The notes under the pieces: model-generated
Database searches by the model: none
The model's input: the letters and a program-made list of their open reading frames with translations, nothing else
Told to the model about the DNA's origin: nothing
Part shown: one piece after another, positions 36,138 to 44,038 of the stretch
How the letters are laid out: the number at the start of each line of letters is the position of its first letter
Position numbering within the stretch: the stretch's first letter is position 1
DNA from: Actinomycetes bacterium
Lineage (GTDB): Bacteria; Actinomycetota; Coriobacteriia; Coriobacteriales; UBA8131
Direction of reading: 5' to 3'
Assembly (NCBI GenBank): GCA_009787085.1
Contig: WRGR01000043.1
Coordinates: forward strand, 1 to 64,000
Length of the DNA: 64,000 bases
Made by a program: the position numbers and the translations under genes

Positions 36138-36785
36138 TCAGCAGACCCCCCTTGCTGGACCTGGACGCTGGCGCAAGGCGGCAAAGAAGCTGCGCAGCAA
36201 ATCTGCACACTCCAGCTCGCGCACTTTGGCAGTCACTGGAAAATTGTGGTTCAAGCGAGCGTCAGTATGCACTTGGTAGAGACTGCCTAAAGCACCGCCC
36301 TTGGGATCAGCGGCAGCATAAACGCAACGGCCGATGCGCGCCTGAACCATGGCACCAGCACACATCAGGCAGGGCTCAAGCGTCACATATACCGTACAGT
36401 CTGTCAGCCGCCAGCGACCAAGTTTGGCGGCGGCCTCGCGCAAGGCCAGCAGCTCAGCATGGGCGGCAGGATCAGCGTCCAGCTCCCGTCGGTTATGGGC
36501 AGCGCTGAGCAGCTCTTGACCGAGCACCATCACAGCACCTATTGGCACCTCTCCCAACGCATACGCCAGTTTAGCCTGTTCCAAAGCTAGGCCCATAAAA
36601 TAGTGGTCATCCATTGGCATGCAGACGGCCGCTGTTGGCAGGGCACCGCCCACTGCCGACGATGCACCGCCCGCTGTTGGCGTGCCGTCGCCCGCTGTTG
36701 GCGTGCCGTCGCCCGCTGTTGGCGTGCCGTCGCCCGCTGTTGGCGTGCCGTCGCCCGCCGTTATCGCTTTTGCATCAGCTTCCAT
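36138..36785 (-). CDS. tadA: tRNA adenosine deaminase TadA with N-terminal repeat extension
   Basis: A 215-residue zinc deaminase converting A34 to inosine in tRNA-Arg. The catalytic core begins at about residue 56 (MPMDDHYFMGLALEQAKLA) with zinc motif AAHAELLAL and EPCLMCAGAM. The first 55 residues are not part of the family: they contain four perfect GDGTPTA repeats. If translation instead begins at the internal ATG (36620) the protein would be a normal 160 residues; the upstream ATG has GGGAG close by. The tadA/tRNA-Ser neighbourhood is common in Gram-positives, often followed by dnaX, which here is displaced by the island. Confidence 0.9.
   Translation of the reverse strand: MEADAKAITAGDGTPTAGDGTPTAGDGTPTAGDGTPTAGGASSAVGGALPTAAVCMPMDDHYFMGLALEQAKLAYALGEVPIGAVMVLGQELLSAAHNRRELDADPAAHAELLALREAAAKLGRWRLTDCTVYVTLEPCLMCAGAMVQARIGRCVYAAADPKGGALGSLYQVHTDARLNHNFPVTAKVRELECADLLRSFFAALRQRPGPARGVC
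36669..36752. repeat. Four perfect 21-bp tandem repeats at the 5' end of tadA
   Basis: The unit GCCCGCTGTTGGCGTGCCGT plus C is repeated four times without mismatch from 36669; partial, degenerate copies lie on both sides. It encodes GDGTPTA on the minus strand. Confidence 0.95.
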
Positions 36786-36894
36786 GCTCCCATTGTAAGG
36801 GAAGCACCGCCCGAATGGCTTGAGTGGCGTGGCGGGGCATGGTTTTAGCGGCAGCCATCAAGACAAATCTGCTATCCTGAATCGAGCGCATTGC

Positions 36895-36983
36895 GGAGGG
36901 CTAGCGAAGTGGTCATAACGCGGTGGTCTTGAAAACCATTTGCCCGCAAGGGCACGGGGGTTCGAATCCCTCGCCCTCCGCCA
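36895..36983 (+). tRNA. tRNA-Ser (UGA) with encoded CCA
   Basis: Acceptor arms GGAGGGC and GCCCTCC pair fully, followed by discriminator G and an encoded CCA. The anticodon loop CTTGAAA gives anticodon TGA (serine), a long variable arm follows as in class II tRNAs, and GGTTCGAATCC is the T arm. An intrinsic terminator follows at 37025-37048. Its 3' flank is the left boundary repeat of the downstream island. Confidence 0.95.
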
Positions 36984-37033
36984 TTTTATCGAAACAGATT
37001 GAAAACAGTGCCAACCAGCTGCAAACCCCTTGA
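36982..37033. repeat. Left 52-bp boundary repeat of the island (attL-like)
   Basis: The 52 bases starting CATTTTATCGAAACAGATTG recur at 44625-44676 in the same orientation with two mismatches. The copy begins in the encoded CCA of tRNA-Ser and runs through the left arm of the tRNA terminator. Confidence 0.85.
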
Positions 37034-37048
37034 AATAAGGGGTTTTTG
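37025..37048 (+). terminator. Intrinsic terminator of tRNA-Ser
   Basis: CCCCTT, loop GAAAT, AAGGGG and then TTTTT form a standard intrinsic terminator 42 bases after the tRNA. At the second repeat copy only the left arm is present. Confidence 0.85.
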
Positions 37049-37129
37049 CTTTGCAAGCGGTTTTGGTTAGCTGTATTTGCGTGGTATTTTACGAACCTTC
37101 GGGCAGATCCGTGAGGAGAACCTGCCATC

Positions 37130-38235
37130 TCAGGCCACGCTCACAGGTGGGCACCGCCCTGGCCGGCTGATCGGCAGCTTGGGGCAGCGCAGCATGATCA
37201 TGGCGATCATGCTGTCTGCGTTCTTGAGGCCACAGGCCGTCCCCTGGGTGACTTTTATCTTGTTGTTCATGGCCTCCACACGGGCGTTGGAGGGGCCGGA
37301 CGCGGCGCTGCCCAGTATCCGCTTGCGGTGGCGGCGCACCTTTTTCGACAGCCCCACGAACTCCTTGGCACGGCAGCGGCAAGAGCCCCCCAGCCACGGG
37401 CCCAGCTCGCCCTCCGCCTCCTCGGCGGGCGGCTTTAGCAGCGGCCTGAGCCCCTCCTTGGGCCTGCGGCCCCTGCCCATCTGACCGTTGCCCGAGGGCG
37501 GCGCCCCCAGTTTGGCCTGCTGGGCGTCGGTCAGGCCCGCGGGGCTCTCGAGCAGCGCACAGCGGGCCGCCTCGGCCTCCTCAGAGGGGCTGGGGGCCGC
37601 CTCGTCGCCCCTCTTGGGCCCGCCGGGCGGGCGCTTGGCCGCCTTCTCCGAGCCCTCCGGCTCGGAGGCCGCACGGCGGCGCACGGCATCCAAGGCGTCG
37701 GCCGCCCACTGGGCGGCGCGGGGGCCGTCCGAGGGCCTTGTGGCGTTGGGGCGCGGCTCCGCCACGCAGTCCGCGATCCGCCTCGCCCCGCCGCCTGTGA
37801 CGGCCCGTGTGCTGGCCCCCTGCCCCGTGCCGAGCAGCGCGAAGAACTCCCTCGGAACCCCCTTGCCATGCCCCTTGTGCGCCCAGACGACCGCCCCGGT
37901 GCCGTGGCCGGCGGCGACGGCCGGGCACTTGTGGCCCTTGCAGCAAGATGCCCCGTCAACGCCAGCTCTCACGAGGCCGCCGAAAGGCGACGGGGCCTTG
38001 GGGCGCACGCCCTCCCCCACCTTGGCGGCCATCGAGCCCGCCGGCTCCTAGCTCCGCCCCCTTCATCGTAGTAGGGCGCCCCCTTGCCGCATACGGGGCA
38101 GCGGCTCGCCTGGCCTTTGGTCGGGCGGACGCGGGGCGCCAGCGACGCGCCCCGGGCACCCGCTTCCCCGACGGTCTCCACCCCGTCGATGGCCGCCGGC
38201 CTGATGTTCGGCATCGTTTTCAGTAACCTTTCCAT
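37130..38235 (-). pseudogene. Decayed ISL3-type transposase
   Basis: Two frames together resemble an ISL3-family DDE transposase. The N-terminal part (ATG 38235, AAGGA upstream) has the zinc-finger start SRCPVCGKGAPYYDEGG; the main part (37130-38032, another frame) reads GVDGASCCKGHKCPAV, GAVVWAHKGHGKGVPREF, PRAAQWAADALDAVRR and the C-terminal ARVEAMNNKIKVTQG. A frameshift near 38035 separates them. The expected catalytic Asp after VTG is Gly (VTGGGARRI), so it is inactive even apart from the frameshift. Near-identical ACCTGCCAT(C/T)TCAGG sequences at 37120-37134 and 38293-38307 bracket it and may be remains of its ends. GC content is far higher than in the adjoining island genes. Confidence 0.75.
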
Positions 38236-38381
38236 GGCATCCTTTTCCCTCGATTCCTTTTGACACAAAAACCATATAGGAGATAGGGTGCCACCTGCCA
38301 TTTCAGGTCGTTACTCCCCACGGGTTATCCCGAGGAGCCACAATTAACAGTAGATTAACAGCCCGGTGAAGGAGCGAATGT

Positions 38382-38703
38382 ATGAAAATTTTCCATTTAG
38401 CTGATTTGCACCTCGGCAAGCGTGTCAACGATTTTTCTATGTTGGAAGACCAATGGGACATCCTACAGAAAATAGTTACCCTTGCCAAAGATAATAAACC
38501 AGACGCCGTTTTTATAGCAGACGACGTCTATGATAAATCTATGCCTACTGTAGAAGCAGTGTAATTGCTGGATAGATTTCTTGTATGGCTCAATGAACTG
38601 GGAATCGCTGTTTTTATAGTTCTGGCAACCACGACAGCGCCGAACGCGTGGCTTTTGGCGCTGACCTTTTAAGAAACAGCAATGTGCATATCCAGGCTGT
38701 TTA
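38382..38703 (+). pseudogene. sbcD (exonuclease subunit) fragment
   Basis: MKIFHLADLHLGKRVNDFSM is a typical SbcD start with the first metal-binding Asp/His motif. The second motif reads IADDVYDKS where homologues have a Gly before the Asp. A TAA interrupts at 38562, after which the same homology continues (LLDRFLVWLNELGIAVFIV) and then shifts frame to SGNHDSAERVAFGADLL and ends near 38703. Homology stops after about 105 residues of an expected 370 or more, so the gene is a non-functional 5' remnant. Confidence 0.8.
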
Positions 38704-39071
38704 GTGGCCGCAATCCCGACGCCAACAACAAAGACCATTGGCTGTCTACTGGGGCGGGAATCAGCGGGGTGAGTTACTCGTTCGTCATCACACAGAATTA
38801 TGCCTCCGTAGAGCTTGGAATCAGCAAAGACAGCGCAGATGAAAACAAGAAGATTTTCGACAGACTCTTCGGAAAGCGGGCGGAGATTGAGGATGCGTTT
38901 GGAAGCCCCTTGAACTGGGGGCGGTTGGACGATAAGAAAATGAGCCGCATTGATTTCAGCCTGCACGGCGTCAATTACTACAACGAGAATGAATGAGAGC
39001 AAATTCAAGAATTCTTGATTGACAAGATGATCCGGCTGGACAACGCACTGAAAAAACATTTAAAAAGATAA
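38703..39071 (+). pseudogene. DUF4268-type C-terminal fragment, interrupted by a stop
   Basis: Joined directly to the sbcD remnant. The segment GRNPDANNKDHWLSTGAG to ENKKIFDRLFGKRAEIE and LNWGRLDDKKMSRIDFS matches the end of DUF4268-containing proteins, often linked to restriction or phage-related loci. An in-frame TGA at 38994 is followed by the continuing sequence QIQEFLIDKMIRLDNALKKH up to 39071. The N-terminal part is missing. The family name is from memory of the motif pattern. Confidence 0.6.
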
Positions 39072-39083
39072 AGGAGACGCGAG

Positions 39084-39775
39084 ATGACCCTTTCCGAAAT
39101 GCAAACCAGGCGAAACAGCTCATCACGGACATCGGCGGCAATGCGATTTTCGGGCGGGGTAAGTCGGCGGCTATATTATGCGCCAACACAAGACTATCAA
39201 AACAAGACTTGCGCTGTACTTGCTTTCATGAATTTGTGCATCTGTTCTGCGCGAAGTTGGGAATGGACGGCGAGCATTTTATTGACATATATGGAAGCGG
39301 AACCACGCCGGAGCGAGAAATGACCGCAGGCGAAAAACAATACGACGGCTTGCTGGTTTCGGGTTACTTTGTCTGGTCGGAGTTCATCGCGCAGTATTAC
39401 GCCATAAAGCACACCGAAAAAATCCGCCCCACCGTAAAGCAGATGTCGCATTATATCGACGGAATGCTGTCCGAGGTCGGGCATACCGATCTTACCGGCG
39501 AAAAGTACGCCATGGCGTTTGCCTGCGCAAGATTCCTCACTTGCAAGAATGCCGAAGAGCAAGTAGCCTATTTGAAAAAAGACAATGAGGACGATTTGCC
39601 GAAGTTAAAGGCGTTCCAACGCTGTCTTTTCTATTTGCACGAGCATATGCGGACAGAAAAACCGTGGAAAATTACCGAAGATTTTATTGCGGGGCTTGGC
39701 GAGAGATTTCTATTTTTCAAAGTTGCCAACAGCGACTTCGGCGACTTGATGGCTCAGTTTGGAGGGAGTTTTTGA
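39084..39775 (+). pseudogene. HExxH metallopeptidase-like gene, probable frameshift near the start
   Basis: AAGGAG precedes an ATG at 39084 giving MTLSE, but a one-base shift near 39098 is needed to join the main frame (NANQAKQLITDIGGNAIFG, then from 39209 FHEFVHLFCAKLG). HEFVH is a zincin-type zinc motif with supporting residues ahead (FVWSEFIAQYYAIKH). The rest is helical without a family I recognise. Translation of the intact part could begin at 39209, but that would delete the conserved N-terminus. Function unknown. Confidence 0.5.
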
Positions 39776-40170
39776 TGCTCTACGAATACGCCCTTCCCAC
39801 CCGGCGGGAGGACTTTTACAACATCACATCGCAAGTCCGCAAAGCCGTTTCCAAGAGCGGCGTCACGAGTGGCACTGCCGTTGTTTTCTGCCCGCACACC
39901 ACGGCGGGCATCACCATCAACGAGAACGCCGACCCGGATGTGGTGCAGGATATGCTGCTGGGCTTACGGGAAGCGTACCCCGACCGGCCGCAATTCCGCC
40001 ACGCCGAAGGCAACAGCGCGGCGCACCTAAAAGCATCGGCAGTAGGATCGAGCGTGACGATAATCATTGAGGGCGGAAAGCCACTTCTCGGCACATGGCA
40101 GGGCGTGTATTTCTGCGAGTTTGACCCGCCGAGGAATCGTAAATTTTACGTGAAGGTGGTGGGCGAATGA
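39775..40170 (+). CDS. yjbQ: YjbQ family protein (UPF0047)
   Basis: A 131-residue YjbQ/UPF0047 protein; E. coli YjbQ has weak thiamin-phosphate synthase activity. Family motifs are CPHTTAGITINENADPDV, the histidine in FRHAEGNSAAHLKAS, and LGTWQGVYFCEFDPPRNR. The start at 39775 shares a base with the preceding TGA and has GGAGGGAG upstream. Full length and apparently intact. It overlaps the MazG-like gene by four bases. Confidence 0.88.
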   Translation: MLYEYALPTRREDFYNITSQVRKAVSKSGVTSGTAVVFCPHTTAGITINENADPDVVQDMLLGLREAYPDRPQFRHAEGNSAAHLKASAVGSSVTIIIEGGKPLLGTWQGVYFCEFDPPRNRKFYVKVVGE

Positions 40171-40469
40171 AAGTACAGTTTACAGAAGACGAAGTAAAGA
40201 ACATGCAGACCACCCTTGATCGATGGGGGCTTAATGCGCAAGCAGGGCAGACGATGGAGGAATGCGCGGAATTGATTGTCGCTCTTCAAAAATACATCAA
40301 TCGAACGGAGCACCCAACTGTTGATGAAATTTTGGATGAGATCGCCGACGTGGAGATGATGCTGGCACAAATGCGGCTGGTTCTTGGTGTTGACGACGAT
40401 GCGCTCCGGAAGCGGATTGAAACGAAATTTGCAAAGTTAGAGCAATATTTAAAAAGGGACGGGGTATGA
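40167..40469 (+). CDS. MazG-like nucleotide pyrophosphohydrolase family protein
   Basis: A 100-residue all-alpha NTP pyrophosphohydrolase. The Mg-binding pattern is visible as MEECAELIVALQKY and then DEILDEIADVEMMLAQM, matching the EExxE...ExxD arrangement. Such proteins are thought to clear non-canonical nucleotides. Overlaps yjbQ by four bases (ATGA) and precedes a truncated DUF2148 gene. Confidence 0.8.
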   Translation: MKVQFTEDEVKNMQTTLDRWGLNAQAGQTMEECAELIVALQKYINRTEHPTVDEILDEIADVEMMLAQMRLVLGVDDDALRKRIETKFAKLEQYLKRDGV

Positions 40470-40494
40470 AGGGAAAGCAAAAGTCACCGCCAAA

Positions 40495-40860
40495 ATGCGT
40501 GAAATGGGTGCTGGAACATTTTTCGAGCGGGATGCCGGTAACATCGACGCGGCGCAGACCTTGGTGCTGATTGGCGCGAAATATGAGCCATGCGGCTTGG
40601 ATGGTCGCTGTAAGCTCTGCGGATTTGCCGACTGCGCTTCCGCAAAAGAAGCGGGTGCCGCCTGTGTATTCACCGCCATGGATTTAGGCATCGCTCTGGG
40701 CAGCGCGGTATCCGTCGCCGCCGCTTTGCGTATCGATAACCGCATGATGTTTACCGCCGGAAAGGCCGCGGCGGCGCTTGGGTTGCTGGGCGAACACAAG
40801 ATGATCATCGGCATTCCGTTGTCGGTGAGCAAAAAGAATCCGTTTTTTGATAGGGGTTAA
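40495..40860 (+). pseudogene. DUF2148 ferredoxin-like protein, N-terminally truncated
   Basis: The frame holds FFERDAGNIDAAQTLVLIG, a cysteine cluster CGLDGRCKLCGFADC, and GAACVFTAMDLGIALGSAV, as in DUF2148 proteins (about 180 residues). Homologous-looking residues YEGKAKVTAK extend upstream of the first in-frame ATG at 40495, but no start codon with a ribosome site is available, and an ATG at 40466 is in another frame. The first third of the gene seems lost at the junction with the MazG-like gene. Confidence 0.65.
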
Positions 40861-40880
40861 CTGCAAGGGAGGCGCGGCGT

Positions 40881-41075
40881 ATGACACGACAAGATATCAT
40901 CGACTATTGCCTGACCCTGCCGCTCGCTTATGAGGATTACCCCTTTGACGCAGTAGCGGACGATAACGCCTGTGCCGTCATGCGGCACCAGGGCAACAAA
41001 AATGAGGAGATAAAGAGGATGATTGATAACAGCTACGATCTGATTAAGCCGAAAGTGCGGAGGAAAACCACATGA
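40881..41075 (+). pseudogene. MmcQ/YjbR family gene with internal deletion
   Basis: A 64-residue frame. It starts like MmcQ/YjbR (MTRQDIIDYCLTLPLAYEDY, DNACAVMRHQGNK) with a good AGGGAGG site, then jumps to the family's C-terminus (EEIKRMIDNSYDLIKPKVR). About 50 central residues expected in this family of roughly 115 are missing, without a frame change. A short protein could be made but is unlikely to fold normally. Confidence 0.7.
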
Positions 41076-41398
41076 CCGATTTAACCCAAAACCTCGACAG
41101 GCTCCATACCACGCCAATGAGCGCGGAACGAATCCGGTGCAACCTCGGTTTACAAGTTGAGGATGTCGTCGCATGGTGCAAGGATGCCATTAAAACCGCA
41201 GACATTATCATCGGTCAAAGCAAGAACTGGTATGTGTACAAAAGCGGCATAGTCATCACCGTAAACGCCCACAGCTTCACGATTATCACGGCGCATATAC
41301 GGTCACATCGACAGCGACACGCCGGAGCTTGCCATTTCGATACTGCCGGAGTTTCGCGGGTACGGCATAGGCACAAAACTCATGAAAAAACTGTTTGA
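41072..41398 (+). pseudogene. DUF3781-like gene running into an acetyltransferase fragment
   Basis: The first 75 residues (MTDLTQNLDRLHTTPMSAER to GIVITVNAHSFTIITAH) match a small Firmicutes DUF3781 protein, which normally ends about there. The frame then runs on through DNA that, in another frame, encodes a GNAT acetyltransferase, giving an artefactual C-terminus. It overlaps the MmcQ-like gene by four bases. The junction is near 41290. Confidence 0.65.
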
Positions 41399-41570
41399 GA
41401 CGTTGCGAAGAAACGGCTATAAAAAGACCTCACTGTCCGTGCAAAAGGACAATCCCGCCGTGAGGTTTTATCAGCGGCTGGGATATGAACAATCCGGCGA
41501 ACGGCTTGACCATGCGGGACATGAGGATTATTTAATGATAAAAACCCTGAGAGGAGATTCTTTGGTATGA
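41292..41570 (+). pseudogene. GNAT acetyltransferase, C-terminal fragment
   Basis: Reading from 41292 gives GHIDSDTPELAISILPEFRG with the acetyl-CoA loop FRGYGIGTKLMKKL and the family end DNPAVRFYQRLGYEQSGER. The N-terminal third of a GNAT enzyme is missing and there is no start codon ahead of the acetyl-CoA motif; the first ATG is at 41382. It is fused out of frame behind the DUF3781-like gene. Confidence 0.75.
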
Positions 41571-42322
41571 ACGCATCAACTGTATTTTGGTTTTCGGGAA
41601 CGGGCAATTCTCTTTATGCGGCAAAAGAACTGTCGGCCGCTGTAAGCGCGAATCTCGTGCGAATAACAAGTGCGGCTCCCTCTGGTGCTTTCGGCGGCGA
41701 CGGCTCGAAAGTCGGCTTTGTTTTTCCTTCTTATTACGGCAATCTGCCCCGCACCGTCCGCGAGTTTGTCGGTAAGCTGGATATCAAGCCGGAAACCTAT
41801 ATTTTCGCCGTGGTTACAATGGGCGGTCCCGGTCAGGGCAGCATTGCCGCGCTTGAAAAGGTTTTGGCCGAAAAGAATTTGAAGCTGAGCTATGGTCGAG
41901 GCATTTTCATGCCCGCGAACTACATCATCAAGTATAATCCCATGTTTTTAGGAAGAGCCGCCAAGGCGGGCAGGAAAATACAAAAAATCGCCGGTGATAT
42001 AAAATCGAAAAAGACACTCCTCAAAAAGAGCCGCGTTACGGCGGATACCCTTTATCAAAACATAGAAGAGCTTGACCGCGCTTTCTCTGCCGGAACCGAG
42101 TGCACAGGCTGCGGACTGTGTGTTAAACTATGTCCGATCGAAAATATTCGATTGGATAACGGTAAACCACAGTGGCGTGGGGCTTGCGAACATTGCGTCG
42201 CGTGTATCAACTGGTGTCCGTCGCAGGCGATTGAATACGGGGACAAAACGCATAAAAGGCGGCGGTATCATAACCCGCAAATCAAAGAGGGCGAAATGAT
42301 GAGAGGGGAACAAAAATTATGA
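41567..42322 (+). CDS. EFR1 family ferrodoxin (flavodoxin plus two 4Fe-4S clusters)
   Basis: A 251-residue protein. The N-terminal flavodoxin-like domain has the FMN loop WFSGTGNSLYAAKEL and PSYYGNLPRTVREFV; the C-terminal ferredoxin domain has CTGCGLCVKLCP and CEHCVACINWCP, two [4Fe-4S] sites. Such EFR1 proteins are common in anaerobic Firmicutes as presumed electron carriers of unknown partner. It appears intact, with GAGAGGAG ahead of the ATG, and overlaps the next gene (ATGATG). Confidence 0.88.
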   Translation: MNASTVFWFSGTGNSLYAAKELSAAVSANLVRITSAAPSGAFGGDGSKVGFVFPSYYGNLPRTVREFVGKLDIKPETYIFAVVTMGGPGQGSIAALEKVLAEKNLKLSYGRGIFMPANYIIKYNPMFLGRAAKAGRKIQKIAGDIKSKKTLLKKSRVTADTLYQNIEELDRAFSAGTECTGCGLCVKLCPIENIRLDNGKPQWRGACEHCVACINWCPSQAIEYGDKTHKRRRYHNPQIKEGEMMRGEQKL

Positions 42323-42738
42323 TGCGAAACCCTGAACAAACCATAGGAAGCTTAATCGACAAACAAAGCGTGTCCTTCATCGGCTCGGTGGACGCGGACG
42401 GCTTCCCGAACATGAAGGCCATGCTCCCGCCGCGCAAGCGCGAGGGAATCAAGGAATTTTGGCTCACCACCAACACCTCATCCATGCGGGTGGTGCAATA
42501 CCGCGGAAACCCCAACGCCTGCGTCTATTTTATGGACAAACGCTTCTTTCGCGGCGTGATGCTGAAAGGGACGATGGAAGTGCTGGAGGACTCCTCATCC
42601 AAAGAAATAATCTGGCAGGATGGCGACACGATGTACTATCCCGGCGGCGTGATCGACCCGGATTATTGCGTGTTGAAATTTACGGCCGGGAGCGGGCGGT
42701 ATTACGCAAATTTCAAGAGCGAGGATTTTGAGGTATGA
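42319..42738 (+). CDS. Pyridoxamine 5'-phosphate oxidase family flavoprotein
   Basis: A 139-residue split-barrel FMN protein. VSFIGSVDADGFPNMKAML and EFWLTTNTSSMRVVQYRGNP are the N-terminal FMN-binding segments of general-stress/PPOX-like proteins. Substrate unknown. Intact, overlapping both neighbours by four bases, which supports one transcript. Confidence 0.82.
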   Translation: MMRNPEQTIGSLIDKQSVSFIGSVDADGFPNMKAMLPPRKREGIKEFWLTTNTSSMRVVQYRGNPNACVYFMDKRFFRGVMLKGTMEVLEDSSSKEIIWQDGDTMYYPGGVIDPDYCVLKFTAGSGRYYANFKSEDFEV

Positions 42739-43352
42739 CTTTTTGGGATTTCTGCGCTCCGTTTTATGACCGTGCGGAAAAGACGAACACCGCTTATAGC
42801 GGGATGCTTCGCCTGATGCGAGACTTGACGCCGCCGGAATCAAGCGTATTCGAGGCGGCCGCTGGAACGGGCGCTATCAGTCTGGCCGTGGCGGGCAAGG
42901 CCAAAAGTGTGCATTGCACAGACCTTTCCGAGCGAATGTTGTCTGTCGCCCGCAAAAAAGCATTCAAGCGCGACATTTCAAACATAACGTTCAGTAATAA
43001 GAGCCTTTTCGATACTGGCGAACCGGACGGTGCGTATGATGTGGTCATTGCGGCGCAGGTTCTTCACCTCATCGACGAACCGGAAAAAGCCGCCGAAGAA
43101 TTAAAGCGCATTTCAGATGGCACCGTGATTACCGCCGTAACTCTACTCAAAGGGCTTCGCGGATTTTTCGCCAGACCATCCGTCGGCTTGTGGCGGCTGT
43201 TGGGATTTGCGCCGAAACGGGAATATGACGCAGACGGCTTCCGTGATTTCTTGTACGAAATTGGGCTACCGCCGTGTCAATATGAAGTGGTTGGGGGAAA
43301 TATGCCGATGGCGGTGGCGGTTTGGAGGAAAGAGCATGGCGACAACGGTTGA
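42735..43352 (+). CDS. Class I SAM-dependent methyltransferase
   Basis: A 205-residue small-molecule methyltransferase. Motif I is VFEAAAGTGAISLAVA, motif II VHCTDLSERMLSVAR, and the post-core segment is YDVVIAAQVLHLIDEPEKA. It begins MTFWDFCAPFYDRAEK, typical of UbiE-like proteins in clostridia. Substrate unknown. Overlaps the PPOX gene by four bases and the TfoX gene by 17. Confidence 0.85.
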   Translation: MTFWDFCAPFYDRAEKTNTAYSGMLRLMRDLTPPESSVFEAAAGTGAISLAVAGKAKSVHCTDLSERMLSVARKKAFKRDISNITFSNKSLFDTGEPDGAYDVVIAAQVLHLIDEPEKAAEELKRISDGTVITAVTLLKGLRGFFARPSVGLWRLLGFAPKREYDADGFRDFLYEIGLPPCQYEVVGGNMPMAVAVWRKEHGDNG

Positions 43353-43662
43353 TTTCATCGAATATGTCTGTGGCCAGATTGAGGGCGCGGGCGCGGTTCG
43401 ATACAAGAAAATGTTTGGCGAATACATGGTGTATGTGGATGACAAACCGATTTTGTTGGTTTGTGACAATACTGTGTTTGTGAAAATCCTGCCTTGTTTG
43501 GAGGGCTTGATGGCTGAGGCCGACAAGGGGTATCCTTATGACGGCGCGAAAGAGCATTGTGTGCTGGACGTTGACGACAGAGAGTTGGCGTTTGCGGTAA
43601 TCGCGGCACTGCTGCCGGTGACGCCCCTGCCAAAGCCAAGAAAAAAGGGGGTGAATTCATGA
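43336..43662 (+). CDS. TfoX/Sxy N-terminal domain protein
   Basis: A 108-residue protein with the TfoX N-domain: TVDFIEYVCGQIEGAGAVRY, KKMFGEYMVYVDDKPILLV and the aromatic YPYDGAKEH. Free-standing N-domains like this are widespread in Firmicutes and are not shown to control competence. The start was set at 43336, preceded by GAGGAAAGAG, within the end of the methyltransferase gene. Confidence 0.8.
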   Translation: MATTVDFIEYVCGQIEGAGAVRYKKMFGEYMVYVDDKPILLVCDNTVFVKILPCLEGLMAEADKGYPYDGAKEHCVLDVDDRELAFAVIAALLPVTPLPKPRKKGVNS

Positions 43663-43891
43663 ACGTTTTTGCGCTTTTCAGAGCGTCCGCAAACCCCGAA
43701 CAGGCAGCTAACTGCTCGACAAAATCCTTGTGAACAACCTCGGGCAAACCGAATTTTTCATCAATAAATCCATCGGCTGGGCGCTTCGGGATTACAGCAA
43801 GACAAACCCGGACTGGGTGCGTGATTTTATGGAGCGTCATCGCGGCGAAATGGCTTCTCTGAGCGTTAGGGAGGCAAGCAAGTATCTGTGA
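43659..43891 (+). pseudogene. DNA alkylation repair (AlkD-like) 3' remnant
   Basis: An ATG at 43659 (MNVFALFRASANPEQ) soon stops, but another frame reads LLDKILVNNLGQTEFFINKS, IGWALRDYSKTNPDWV and SVREASKYL before a TGA at 43889. This is the characteristic end of AlkD-like HEAT-repeat glycosylases (about 230 residues), so only the C-terminal quarter survives. Confidence 0.7.
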
Positions 43892-44038
43892 GAAAAAATT
43901 CTTACGCCATTCGGTGTCAGGAGCGGCGTAAGAAGATTTACTGACACGCTTCTTGCGGGAGAAGAATTTTACTGTGCCGAAATCTTACCGCAATACGACA
44001 GAAGCGTTTCAAGATTGATCAAGGATAGTGAGAAATGA
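43892..44038 (+). pseudogene. Unidentified C-terminal gene remnant
   Basis: In the same frame as the AlkD remnant but after its TGA, the sequence is open to 44038 (RSGVRRFTDTLLAGEEFYCA, then QYDRSVSRLIKDSE) without a start codon, and its TGA overlaps the sfsA ATG. It looks like the tail of another lost gene. I do not recognise it. Confidence 0.35.

Noticed and set aside
36395-37100. Short plus- and minus-strand frames overlapping tRNA-Ser as a protein gene
   Set aside because: The frame across the tRNA has no ribosome site and its residues merely translate tRNA sequence; the tRNA structure is complete.
37488-38226. Long GC-rich plus-strand frames opposite the ISL3 remnant
   Set aside because: They are shadows of third-position GC bias of the minus-strand transposase and show Ala/Pro/Arg-rich composition without any domain.
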